A DNA stretch of 64,000 bases from Paenibacillus humicola. Its GTDB lineage: Bacteria > Bacillota > Bacilli > Paenibacillales > Paenibacillaceae. The stretch lies in the NCBI RefSeq assembly GCF_028826105.1, contig NZ_JAQGPL010000001.1:1514501-1578500 (forward strand). The letters are read 5' to 3'. A model generated the notes under the pieces. That model was not told where the DNA came from. It saw only the letters and a program-made list of their open reading frames with translations, and made no database searches. A program made the position numbers and the translations under genes. This document shows positions 27,467 to 35,530 of the stretch, piece by piece (position 1 is the first letter of the stretch; every line of letters starts with the position of its first letter).

Positions 27467-30400
27467 GAGGCTATACGGGCGCGGAAACGGTTGTAATCGA
27501 CGCATATTGGAAGGACGGCGAAGGCATCGCGCTTGCGGCGGAACAGACTTTCGGACTTTCAGCCCGCCTGCGCCACCTGCTCTTCGCCTGGCACGAGGCG
27601 TCCTGGTACGGCACCGATATCGAGGAGCGGACGGACGACCGGACGAAGCCCGGCGAGCTGCTTCTCTCTCCGGCGCTGGCGATGGATTATTTGGCGGCGC
27701 CGGAGGCGGTCCGGCTGCTGCGCGTCGAGTGGACTCCGCGGGCGCAGGCGCTGATGGCTTATGCCCGCCTGCTGCGCGAAGCGCTGCTCGCGGGCTGGTT
27801 TGTGCCCGACTGGGCGGGGTGGTCGGAGGAGCGGCGGGCATGGAAGCTGGACATCCCGGAGAGCGAGCCGAAAGCGGCGTCTGAGGCGGCTCGGCTCGAA
27901 TCACTGCTGCTCGAGCTCGAGGAACGCGGCGCCCGGAGATGGCTTGGCCATATCGTCGAGTCGCTGATCGGGGAAGAGCGGACGGTCGCCGCCGCTTGGC
28001 GGGCAGGCGCCGCCGCGGCCGGCGAGGGCGCGCTCTATCGCAAAGCGGCGGACGAAGAAGACTGGCTTGTCTCGATCGGCTTCAAAAAGGACGATCTGCC
28101 GTTTCGGCTGGCGATCCGCCTGCTCGAGCCCGACGAGACGGGCGGCTGGCGGCTGCGGCCGGCCATTCAGGACCGGGCGGGAGACGGCGGCTGGCGCACG
28201 CTGGAGCCGCTGGGAGAAGATGATCTGCCGTTTGCGGCGGCGGTGGCGCAAGCGGAGGAAGCCGGCTTCCTCCATGGAACGACGACCGCGGGGGACGCCG
28301 GCGACGGAGAAGCGGACCTGCCGCCCGCCGCAGAACGCCCCGGCGATGCGGGGACCGGCGATTCCGCCAATCCCGGGAAGCTCCTGCGGCTTGCCGTTCC
28401 GCTGCGCTGGCGGCTGCCCGGCGATGCGCCGGCGTCCTGGCGGGAGCGGTTTCCGGAGCGGATGCGCAAGGAAGAAGCGAAATGGCTTGCCGCGCTCCCC
28501 GATTGGCAGGCCGGGCATGCGGGCGGGTCGGCGGCCGGAATCAAGACGGAGCTGAGCGACGTCGAAGCGTACCGGTTTCTCGAGGAAGCGGGCATGAAGC
28601 TGCTGACGGACGGCTGCTCGGTGCTGCTCCCCGGCTGGTGGGAGGCGGCGCGCAGCCGCCGGCTGCGGCTGCGCGCGAAAGTGAAATCGTCCGTCGGCTC
28701 CTCGGAGCAGCCGACGTTCGGCCTGCAGCAGATCGTCGATTTCGACTGGAAGCTTGCGATCGGCAACGTCGATATGTCGGAAGCGGAATTTATGAAACTG
28801 GCGATGGAAAACCGCCGGCTGATGCGCATCGGCGGCGAATGGGTGCATCTGGACCCGGACGATGTCGAGCGCATTCGCAGCTGGCTCGGCCGAAATGGCG
28901 GAAAGCGCGGATTTACGATGCGCGACGTGCTGGAGATGCATTTGCGCGGAAGCGCCGAGCTGGAGCCGGAGAGCGAGGACCGGGAGGCGCTCGAAGCGGA
29001 GGTTGAGCTGAATGGGCACCTCGCGGCCTGGCTGGCGAAGCTGAACGAGACGAGCGAGCTCCCGATGGTCGCGAAGCCGGAGGCATTTCAGGGTGAGCTG
29101 CGGCCGTATCAGCTGCAGGGCGTGTCGTGGCTCGCATTTCTGCGGCGTTTCGGGCTCGGCGGATGCCTGGCCGACGACATGGGGCTTGGGAAAACGATCC
29201 AGTTCACCGCCTATCTGCAGCATGTGATGGAAAGCGGGGGGCTCGGGCCGTCGCTGCTCATCTGCCCGACCTCGGTCATCGGCAACTGGGAGAAGGAGCT
29301 CGAGCGTTTTGCCCCGTCGCTGCGTGTGCATGTGCATTACGGGCCGCGACGGGCAAAGGATGAAGCGTTCGCCGAAGCGGCGTCGCAGGCCGATCTGGTC
29401 ATCACCTCCTACGCTCTCGCGCCGCTCGACGAAGAGGAGCTCGGCCGGGTCGGCTGGGATGTCGTCTGCCTCGACGAAGCGCAGAACATCAAGAACTACT
29501 ACACGAAGCAGTCCGGCGCGATTCGCCGCTTAAGCGCCCGTCACCGGATCGCGCTTACCGGCACGCCGATGGAAAACAGGCTGACGGAGCTGTGGTCGAT
29601 TTACGATTTTCTGAACCCCGGCTATTTGGGCACGCTGGGCGAATTCCGCCGCGCCGTCGTGCAGCCGATCGAACGGGAGCGCGACGAAGCGCTGATCGCC
29701 GAGCTCCAGCGCTGGGTGAAGCCGTTCATGCTGCGCCGCGTCAAGAAGGATCCGAAGATCCAGCTGTCGCTTCCGGAAAAGAACGAGATGCAGACCTACC
29801 TGTCGCTGACGGTGGAGCAGGGGACGCTGTACGAGAATATCGTATCCGACCTGCTCGGCCAGCTCGAGTCGCTCGGCCCGATGCAGCGCCGGGGACTCAT
29901 TCTCTCGTCGCTTACCCGGCTGAAGCAGGTATGCGACCATCCGAGCCTGCTGCTGAAGGAAGCGGCGGGGCCTGGCGCCTGGGAGCCGGAACGCTCGAAC
30001 AAGCTGCAGCGGCTCCTGGAAATGATCGAGGAAATCGCGGCCGAAGGCGAACGCTGCCTCATTTTCACGCAGTATGTGGAGATGGGCGCGGCCCTCGCCC
30101 GGCTGCTGGAGGACAAGTGCGGCCTGCCCGTGCCGTACTTGTACGGCGGCGTGCCGAAGGCGGCGCGCGACGCAATGATCGAGAAATTCCAGGACGAGTC
30201 GCAGCCGGGCTGCGCCTTCGTGCTGTCGCTGAAGGCGGGCGGCATCGGGCTGAACCTGACGGCCGCGAACCACGTCGTTCATTTCGACCGCTGGTGGAAC
30301 CCGGCCGTGGAAAACCAGGCGACCGACCGCGCCTTCCGCATCGGCCAGGTGCGCAACGTGCAGGTGCACAAATTCGTGACGCTCGGCACGCTCGAGGAGC

Positions 30401-30537
30401 GGATCGACGACATGATCTCGCGCAAGCAGCTCATGAGCGAGCAGGTGGTCGGCCAATCGGAGAGCTGGATTACCGAGCTCTCGACCGAGGAGCTGCGCGA
30501 TCTGTTTACGCTGCGAAAGCAGCGGCTGAAAGGCTGA
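27463..30537 (+). CDS. SNF2-family DEAD/DEAH-like ATPase (helicase-like)
   Basis: A 1,024-residue Swi2/Snf2 ATPase. The amino half carries the SNF2-associated region found in bacterial members. The motor has motif I DDMGLGKT (571-578), motif II DEAQ (671-674), motif III ALTGTPMENR, and the carboxy lobe motifs LSLKAGGIGLNLTAAN and DRWWNPAVENQATDRAFRIGQ. These proteins translocate on double-stranded DNA using ATP and remodel bound proteins. It overlaps the SWIM gene by four bases and is translationally coupled to it. GC content and codon use match the neighbours. Confidence 0.95.
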   Translation: MRGYTGAETVVIDAYWKDGEGIALAAEQTFGLSARLRHLLFAWHEASWYGTDIEERTDDRTKPGELLLSPALAMDYLAAPEAVRLLRVEWTPRAQALMAYARLLREALLAGWFVPDWAGWSEERRAWKLDIPESEPKAASEAARLESLLLELEERGARRWLGHIVESLIGEERTVAAAWRAGAAAAGEGALYRKAADEEDWLVSIGFKKDDLPFRLAIRLLEPDETGGWRLRPAIQDRAGDGGWRTLEPLGEDDLPFAAAVAQAEEAGFLHGTTTAGDAGDGEADLPPAAERPGDAGTGDSANPGKLLRLAVPLRWRLPGDAPASWRERFPERMRKEEAKWLAALPDWQAGHAGGSAAGIKTELSDVEAYRFLEEAGMKLLTDGCSVLLPGWWEAARSRRLRLRAKVKSSVGSSEQPTFGLQQIVDFDWKLAIGNVDMSEAEFMKLAMENRRLMRIGGEWVHLDPDDVERIRSWLGRNGGKRGFTMRDVLEMHLRGSAELEPESEDREALEAEVELNGHLAAWLAKLNETSELPMVAKPEAFQGELRPYQLQGVSWLAFLRRFGLGGCLADDMGLGKTIQFTAYLQHVMESGGLGPSLLICPTSVIGNWEKELERFAPSLRVHVHYGPRRAKDEAFAEAASQADLVITSYALAPLDEEELGRVGWDVVCLDEAQNIKNYYTKQSGAIRRLSARHRIALTGTPMENRLTELWSIYDFLNPGYLGTLGEFRRAVVQPIERERDEALIAELQRWVKPFMLRRVKKDPKIQLSLPEKNEMQTYLSLTVEQGTLYENIVSDLLGQLESLGPMQRRGLILSSLTRLKQVCDHPSLLLKEAAGPGAWEPERSNKLQRLLEMIEEIAAEGERCLIFTQYVEMGAALARLLEDKCGLPVPYLYGGVPKAARDAMIEKFQDESQPGCAFVLSLKAGGIGLNLTAANHVVHFDRWWNPAVENQATDRAFRIGQVRNVQVHKFVTLGTLEERIDDMISRKQLMSEQVVGQSESWITELSTEELRDLFTLRKQRLKG

Positions 30538-30578
30538 TGAGGGCGGCGAACCGTTACGGAAAGGAGGCGCTTGTTGAA

Positions 30579-30899
30579 ATGGAGAACGAAAACGGGAACC
30601 GAACGGAATCCGCGGCTTCAGGGGCCGGCGGAGCTCCGCCGGCCGGGAGCGGGCCGAAGCGGGAAGCGGGTGCCTCGGCTCCGGCGCCCGAGAGCGGGCC
30701 AAAGCGGGAAACGGTTGCCTCAGCTCCGGCGGCCGGCTCCGGCCCGGTTCGTGAGACGAGTCCGAGCCTCGCGCCCGGACCGGAGCCGGCCGGACCGAAC
30801 GAAGCGGCGCCGCATTGGCAGGCGTTTTACGCCGCCGTACGGGATGCGGTCAAGGCGATGCGGGCCGGCCAAGACGTTAACGACGAGAACGGCGGCTGA
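30579..30899 (+). CDS. Small Pro/Ala-rich low-complexity protein
   Basis: A possible 106-residue protein, MENENGNRTES then Gly/Pro/Ala/Ser-rich sequence including a duplicated 15-residue unit (SGPKREAGASAPAPE), ending in a more ordinary helix (PHWQAFYAAVRDAVKAMRAGQ). AAGGAGG lies 11 bases before the ATG. An alternative start at 30537 overlaps the SNF2 stop (TGATG). A TTG start at 30571 in another frame gives an Arg-rich product and is less convincing. Followed by a strong terminator, so it ends the SWIM/SNF2 operon. Function unknown. Confidence 0.5.
   Translation: MENENGNRTESAASGAGGAPPAGSGPKREAGASAPAPESGPKRETVASAPAAGSGPVRETSPSLAPGPEPAGPNEAAPHWQAFYAAVRDAVKAMRAGQDVNDENGG
30647..30736 (+). repeat. 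Two-copy 45-bp in-frame tandem repeat
   Basis: Copies start at 30647 and 30692 and encode 15 residues each in the Pro/Ala-rich frame. A third, partial copy may follow. Confidence 0.8.
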
Positions 30900-30930
30900 T
30901 GCGGTATCCGCCGACCGGCTGATTGATCCG

Positions 30931-30967
30931 GCTCCCTTGCCGCCGACAAAGCGGTAAGGGAGCTTTT
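30931..30967 (+). terminator. Terminator of the SWIM/SNF2 operon
   Basis: GCTCCCTTGCCGC pairs with GCGGTAAGGGAGC (one G-U), loop of 7, followed by TTTT. Confidence 0.85.
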
Positions 30968-31021
30968 CCGTATGCGGCCGGCGAGGCACGCATGAGGATA
31001 CAAACGCGCTGCCGTCCCTCC

Positions 31022-31136
31022 ACGAACACGGCACGCGCTGCCGCTCCGCGAAGATCACATCTCCCGACAGCAGCGGAATCGCGACTCACAGCTCCTGCCG
31101 CAGCAGAGTCGCGACGAACACGGCACGCGCTGCCGC
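31022..31136. repeat. Pair of identical 23-bp direct repeats
   Basis: The same 23 bases (ACGAACACGGCACGCGCTGC plus CGC) occur at 31022-31044 and 31114-31136, with start points 92 bp apart. They lie just before the broken permease gene and may mark the junction where its 5' part was lost. No transposase or inverted repeats are seen. Confidence 0.85.
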
Positions 31137-31146
31137 CCCGTAACAT

Positions 31147-31440
31147 CTTACGGTATACGCCCGTGTCATTATGCCGCTCAGCTCGCAGGCGCTCATCGTG
31201 GTCGGCCTGTTCACCTTCCTGAACAATTGGAACGATTATTTGGCCCCGATGCTGTACCTGTCGTCCGAAACGAAATATACGCTGATGCTCGGCCTTACGC
31301 TGTTCCAGGGGGCGTATTCGTCCCAGTGGAACCTGATGATGGCCGCCGTCTCGATCGTCGTGCTTCCGTCGCTGATCGTGTTTCTGAACGCGCAGCGCCA
31401 TTTCATTCAAGGAATCGCGATGACGGGGGTCAAGGGCTAA
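31147..31440 (+). pseudogene. 3' remnant of a carbohydrate ABC transporter permease (MalG-like)
   Basis: About 97 codons remain of the last part of a CUT1-type sugar permease. VYARVIMPLSSQALIVVGLF, then FTFLNNWNDYLAPMLYL, matches the end of the EAA loop and next helix, and QRHFIQGIAMTGVKG is the typical carboxy end. An in-frame stop (31141) lies six codons before the homology begins, the usual upstream 180 residues are absent, and there is no ribosome binding site for the internal ATG at 31171. It is therefore a truncated gene. Confidence 0.85.
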
Positions 31441-31473
31441 AAGAAGCTGCGGGCAGCAGGAAAACATCAAGAA

Positions 31474-31507
31474 TCCCGGGTGTTCGCGTACGCCCGGGAC
31501 TTTTTTT
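31474..31507 (+). terminator. Rho-independent terminator after the permease remnant
   Basis: TCCCGGGTGT pairs with ACGCCCGGGA (one G-U), followed by C and seven Ts. Confidence 0.9.
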
Positions 31508-31557
31508 AAAATTATAAACCTCGAACTCTACTTGCCGCGGCGGCAGGGGATCTTCCT

Positions 31558-32343
31558 TTAAGTTCCCGCAAATTGCATCACCAGCCGGTTAAACTTGACG
31601 CGCTCCTCCCAGAAAGGGCCGTGGCCGCTGTATTGAAACGGAGCAAGCTGCGAATTCCGGATGCGCCGGTGAAGCTCCAGCGCTTGCGCGAACGGAATCA
31701 CCCGGTCCCGGACGCCGTGAACGATCAAGGTCGGAGCGGCGATTTTCGGCAGATCGGCATCCAGCCTCTCGTCCCGGAGCGTGCGGATAATAGCCGCCGT
31801 CGACCAGCCGGCCGCCTGCAGCCCCATTTGAAAAAACCAATCCGAGAAGGGCTCCGTAATGTACTGAAAGAAAAACGTTTCGGTCACCTGCCGCATCATC
31901 TTCGGCCGGTCGTTTAACGCCAAATCCAGAAGCTGATCGGCCGTTTCCGGCGTGAAGCCCGTTGGTGCCGCGGCGTCGATCAGGATCAGTTTGGACACCC
32001 CGTACCCGTTATGCCGGGCCATATACCGGATGGCGATGGATCCGCCCGTCGAATGGCCGGCCAATATAAAATCGTGGAGCTGCAGCGTGCCGACTACGGC
32101 CCGGATATCGTCCGCCAGCCGGTCGTAATGGTAGCCGCCCGCCGGTTTATCCGATTTTCCGAACCCTCGCCAGTCGATCCCGATGCAGCGGAACCCCATC
32201 GCGGGCAGCACGTCGAATTGATACTCGAACTGCTTATGGCTCAGCGGCCAGCCGTGCAGAAACACGATCGTTTTGCGGCCGGCGGGATTCAAATCCTCCA
32301 CGTACAGCTTCACGCCCGGTTCAACCTGAACATCATACCCCAT
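31558..32343 (-). CDS. Alpha/beta hydrolase
   Basis: A 261-residue hydrolase related to non-heme chloroperoxidase/esterase-type enzymes. FLHGWPLSHKQFEYQ is the oxyanion region, Ser98 lies in the nucleophile elbow GHSTGG, and the acid and base are probably in HGVRDRVIPF and YSGHGPFWEE. The substrate is unknown. The ATG at 32343 has GGAGG eight bases upstream; an earlier in-frame ATG (32367) lacks one. It is divergent from a MarR gene, which may control it. Confidence 0.92.
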   Translation of the reverse strand: MGYDVQVEPGVKLYVEDLNPAGRKTIVFLHGWPLSHKQFEYQFDVLPAMGFRCIGIDWRGFGKSDKPAGGYHYDRLADDIRAVVGTLQLHDFILAGHSTGGSIAIRYMARHNGYGVSKLILIDAAAPTGFTPETADQLLDLALNDRPKMMRQVTETFFFQYITEPFSDWFFQMGLQAAGWSTAAIIRTLRDERLDADLPKIAAPTLIVHGVRDRVIPFAQALELHRRIRNSQLAPFQYSGHGPFWEERVKFNRLVMQFAGT

Positions 32344-32511
32344 TGCCGTATCCTCCAATGAATGCAACTTCCGAATCGAATGAGCTCGAAATCAGGATAC
32401 TCACCCGGTCGTCAATTGGTGTATGGCCTATTTTTGCCTGCTGAATAAACAGCATTCGGGCGAGTAAAGGATTTGCACAAGAAAAAAAGGGCGCGCCTAC
32501 GAAAAAAATTA

Positions 32512-32541
32512 TTTGCTTTACGCAAGCATCTATTTTAAAAT
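32512..32541 (+). promoter_or_regulatory. Promoter and possible operator of the first marR gene
   Basis: TTGCTT (32513-32518) and TAAAAT (32536-32541) are 17 bp apart. TGCTT-TACGC-AAGCA forms an inverted repeat over the -35 region. The start codon at 32548 is about where transcription should begin. Confidence 0.5.
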
Positions 32542-32547
32542 GCAGGT

Positions 32548-33024
32548 ATGAAACCACAACTCGACGATGTCAAGCAATTGGTTGCCGCATTGTTCACCGT
32601 AATAGGCGGTATTGAAAAGGCGCGGCGCAGCATTCCCGACGCCAGCAAGCTTGCCGTGCTGCAAATCGTCGCCCGGAGGGCGCCGGTAAGGCCGTCGGAG
32701 ATCGCCGCGGAGCTGAACGTTCACCAATCATCGGTAACCCGGCAGATGAGGGGACTTGAGGAATCCGGCTGGGTGCATTTGGAGGCCGATCCGAACGACC
32801 GGCGGTCCTGCTTCGTGACTCTGACCAGAGAAGGGGAGGATGAAATCAGGCGCTTAAGCGAAGTCGGACTGAACCGGTTCGTTTCCTTTCTTGAAGGGTG
32901 GGACGCCGAGGAGGTCCGCACGTTGAGCCGGCTGCTGTTCAAATTTGAAATGAGCAAAGCGGAGGCCAGCAAAAAGAATCCGCCGCCTTCGGGACGACAC
33001 TGGCAGAAGAAAAAAGGAGAGTGA
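32548..33024 (+). CDS. MarR family transcriptional regulator
   Basis: A 158-residue winged-helix repressor: PSEIAAELNVHQSSVTRQMRGLEESGWV is the recognition helix region and DPNDRRSCFVTLTREGED the wing. It is followed 7 bp later by an FAD monooxygenase gene, a common pairing in which MarR responds to an aromatic compound. It is divergent from an alpha/beta hydrolase. The start lies about seven bases after the -10, so the mRNA may be leaderless. Confidence 0.92.
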   Translation: MKPQLDDVKQLVAALFTVIGGIEKARRSIPDASKLAVLQIVARRAPVRPSEIAAELNVHQSSVTRQMRGLEESGWVHLEADPNDRRSCFVTLTREGEDEIRRLSEVGLNRFVSFLEGWDAEEVRTLSRLLFKFEMSKAEASKKNPPPSGRHWQKKKGE

Positions 33025-33031
33025 ACGACAA

Positions 33032-34246
33032 GTGCACGTGATGATTATCGGCGGGGGCATGGGCGGGCTTTCTCTGGCGCAGGGACTGAAGAAACGGGGG
33101 ATCGGCTGCTCGGTTTACGAGCGCGACGCTTCTCCCGCCATCCGCAGGCAGGGCTACCGGCTGAATATCAATCCCTTCGGCGGCTACGGCCTGCAGGAAT
33201 GTCTGCCGGAATCGCTCTATTCGCTCTATTTGGCTACGTCCGCCATCGCCTATAACGCGAAAGTGGCCAAATTCGACAGCATGCTCGCGCCGATCGGCTC
33301 CATCGATTTCGGGAAGCCCGGGGAAGACCTGTCGCGTTCGCACAGCGCCGTCAACCGTTACACGCTGCGGCAAATCTTGCTTGCCGGGCTGGAAGACCGC
33401 GTTCACTACGGCTGCAGGCTTACCGGCTTCGAGCAGGACGGGAACCGGGTGAAGGCGGTTTTCGCCGACGGCAGCGTCAAGGAAGGCGACGTGCTCGTCG
33501 CGGCGGACGGCATTCATTCCGCGGTGCGCAGCCGGCTCTTTCCCGAAGCGGAACCGCCGCTGATGCAATTGACGTCTATTTACGGCAAAATTCCGCTCAG
33601 CCCGCGGATGCTGAAGCAGGTGCCGGAAGCGCTCTATAACGCCATCAATTCGGTTCTCGGGCCGGAGCGCGTAACGCTGATCCTGGCCTTTTATCAGTCC
33701 CGCATGCCGCAGCAGGAAGCGGCCGCCAGGTTCGCCCCCGGCGTCACGGTGGACCCGGTTGAAGATTATTTGCTGTGGGGGCTTATCGCCCCGACGGAAA
33801 GCTTTCCGGATGATGTTCTGACATGCGAGCCTTCCGCTCTTCATTCCATCGGGCTCGGCCTAGTTCACGGCTGGGCGCCGAAAATCGTCCATCTGCTGGG
33901 CGAATCCGACATCCCGTCTTTGTTCGCGCTGCCGATGCGCTCCTCGCACCTGATTCCCGATTGGCCGTCCTCCCGTGTCACCCTGCTGGGAGACGCCATC
34001 CATGCGATGAGTCCGGCCGGAGGGTCCGGCGCGAGCACCGCTTTTCTGGATGCCGCGCTGCTGTCGCAGGTTCTGGACGCCGCAGAGAAAGGCGAAATGG
34101 AGCTCATTCCCGCAATTCGCATGTATGAAGAAAAAATGCGAGAGTACGCTAATCCCATTGTCAGCCACTCGCTGAATAACGCCAATCAAATTTTTTTCCG
34201 TCAGCCGGAAAAAGGAGAAGAGAGCCGTGAATCCAGCCGCCAATAA
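33032..34246 (+). CDS. FAD-dependent monooxygenase
   Basis: A 404-residue class A flavoprotein monooxygenase (PHBH-like fold). It has the dinucleotide-binding GGGMGG at residues 7-12, the DG motif LVAADGIHSAVRSRL, and the GD motif VTLLGDAIHAMSPAGGSG. It would hydroxylate or oxidise a small, perhaps aromatic, compound using NAD(P)H and O2. The GTG at 33032 has AAGGAG 13 bases upstream; the ATG at 33041 is an alternative. Coupled to marR upstream and overlapping the next gene by 20 bp. Confidence 0.92.
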   Translation: MHVMIIGGGMGGLSLAQGLKKRGIGCSVYERDASPAIRRQGYRLNINPFGGYGLQECLPESLYSLYLATSAIAYNAKVAKFDSMLAPIGSIDFGKPGEDLSRSHSAVNRYTLRQILLAGLEDRVHYGCRLTGFEQDGNRVKAVFADGSVKEGDVLVAADGIHSAVRSRLFPEAEPPLMQLTSIYGKIPLSPRMLKQVPEALYNAINSVLGPERVTLILAFYQSRMPQQEAAARFAPGVTVDPVEDYLLWGLIAPTESFPDDVLTCEPSALHSIGLGLVHGWAPKIVHLLGESDIPSLFALPMRSSHLIPDWPSSRVTLLGDAIHAMSPAGGSGASTAFLDAALLSQVLDAAEKGEMELIPAIRMYEEKMREYANPIVSHSLNNANQIFFRQPEKGEESRESSRQ

Positions 34247-34919
34247 AATCCAGATGGCCGCGCCGAGCAAGTTCAAAGCGCTGTTCCCTATCCTGTTCGA
34301 CCTGATCGTTCCCGTGATCGGCTATTATATTTTGCATCAGCTCGGAATCGGCGACGTTGTCGCGCTGACCGTCAGCGGCATGGCGGCGGGAGCGTCCACG
34401 ACGGTTCAAACGATCCGCAGACGCCGTCTGGATGGAGTCGGAATGCTCGTCGTCATCGAAATCGTGTTTTCCATCGCCCTGCTGTTCTGGACCAACGATC
34501 CGCGCGTCTTCCTGATCAAGCCGTCCTTCTACGTGGCGGTCGCGGCCATTTACGCCTGGGTGACCTGCTTTACCGGACGCCCGTTCACCTTCGACGCTTC
34601 CAAACCGATGGCGACCAAGGGCGACCCGATTCGGACCGCCGCGTATGAGCGCGCCTGGGAGCGCTCGGAGCGTTTTCGGCGCGGCGAGAAATGGATGACC
34701 GCGGGCTGGGGGATTGCCCTGATGGCCGAAGCGATTCTGCGCATCGTCGTGGTCTACCGGATTCCCGGGCATGAAGTCGGCAGAGCGCTGACCCTATCGC
34801 AAATTCCCGCCATCGTCATTTTCGTGCTCGCCATTTTATTTACGCGATGGTGCCTGGGGCCGCTGAAAAAGATCGTGGACGGCTACTGCGAGGAAATCAT
34901 CGGGGAACAGAAGCGGTAA
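34227..34919 (+). CDS. VC0807-like integral membrane protein
   Basis: A 230-residue protein with about five or six membrane helices (FPILFDLIVPVIGYYIL; VVALTVSGMAAGAS; MLVVIEIVFSIALLFW; AIVIFVLAILFTRW), resembling the VC0807 family of unknown function. The GTG start has GGAG upstream and overlaps the monooxygenase gene, so the marR-monooxygenase-membrane protein genes form one operon. A transport or tolerance role linked to the monooxygenase substrate is a guess. Confidence 0.8.
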   Translation: MNPAANKIQMAAPSKFKALFPILFDLIVPVIGYYILHQLGIGDVVALTVSGMAAGASTTVQTIRRRRLDGVGMLVVIEIVFSIALLFWTNDPRVFLIKPSFYVAVAAIYAWVTCFTGRPFTFDASKPMATKGDPIRTAAYERAWERSERFRRGEKWMTAGWGIALMAEAILRIVVVYRIPGHEVGRALTLSQIPAIVIFVLAILFTRWCLGPLKKIVDGYCEEIIGEQKR

Positions 34920-34988
34920 TTTCGGGGACGGCAGCGGCGGCGTATTCATCTGATCAAAATCGTTCCCCTTATCGCGCTTAAACGATAA

Positions 34989-35017
34989 GAAGCGGCCCTT
35001 GCGGCTGCTTCTTTTTT
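34989..35017 (+). terminator. Rho-independent terminator
   Basis: GAAGCGGC pairs with GCTGCTTC (one G-U), followed by six Ts. It ends the marR operon and lies 22 bp from the stop of the convergent second marR gene. Confidence 0.85.
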
Positions 35018-35038
35018 CGTTTTCAGAAAATAGTTCGC

Positions 35039-35443
35039 TTATCCCGGTTCATTCCGGCTGGTGAGAAGCCCGATGCGGTCCAGCTCCTCCAGGTGAATTT
35101 CGGACAGCGTCTCGAGCAGCTCTCTGCCTTTCGGCGTCGCCCGGATGAAGACGCTTCTGCCGTCGTCCGGATTCGGTTCGCGCTCGACCAGCCCCTGCTG
35201 CTCGCAGCGGCCGGTCAAGCCGACGCACGCGTGGTGGGTCAGCTGCAGCCGTTCCGCCAATTCGGTCGGCGTGACATAGTCCCGTCCGGGATAACCCGCG
35301 ATCGCCAGCAGCAGCTGGTGGGCCTGCGGGGTCAGCCCGTTCCTGCGGGCGGCCTGCTCACTGAAATGAATGAATTGCCTCAGCTGATACCGGAAGTCCG
35401 CAAGCCGTTCATAAACGGCTTTGTCCAACTTTTTTTTTGACAT
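35039..35443 (-). CDS. MarR family regulator next to a CLC transporter
   Basis: A 134-residue winged-helix protein: PTELAERLQLTHHACVGLTGRCEQQGLV is the helix-turn-helix and DDGRSVFIRATPKGRELL the wing. ATG with AGGAGA eight bases upstream. It is divergent from the CLC gene across 87 bp, which contains a consensus-like promoter with a good palindrome in its spacer, so it most likely represses the CLC gene. Confidence 0.92.
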   Translation of the reverse strand: MSKKKLDKAVYERLADFRYQLRQFIHFSEQAARRNGLTPQAHQLLLAIAGYPGRDYVTPTELAERLQLTHHACVGLTGRCEQQGLVEREPNPDDGRSVFIRATPKGRELLETLSEIHLEELDRIGLLTSRNEPG

Positions 35444-35460
35444 TTGGCTTGTCTCCTATC

Positions 35461-35489
35461 TTGAATTGTATCTCATTGCGATATATTAT
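35461..35489 (+). promoter_or_regulatory. Promoter of the CLC gene with MarR-type operator in the spacer
   Basis: TTGAAT (35461-35466) and TATTAT (35484-35489) have a 17-bp spacer. The spacer holds TATCTCATTGCGATA (35469-35483), which matches its own reverse complement at 12 of 15 positions. A dimer bound there would block RNA polymerase. Confidence 0.6.
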
Positions 35490-35530
35490 TAATCGGGCAG
35501 CCTTGAAAACGAGAAGGAGGTTTACATCAC

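Noticed and set aside
25502-27904. Minus-strand frame of 800 codons opposite the SWIM/SNF2 genes
   Set aside because: Pro/Arg-rich antisense shadow; no start signals.
31022-31136. 23-bp repeats as insertion-sequence ends or target duplications
   Set aside because: They are direct, too long for target duplication, and no transposase or inverted ends lie between them.
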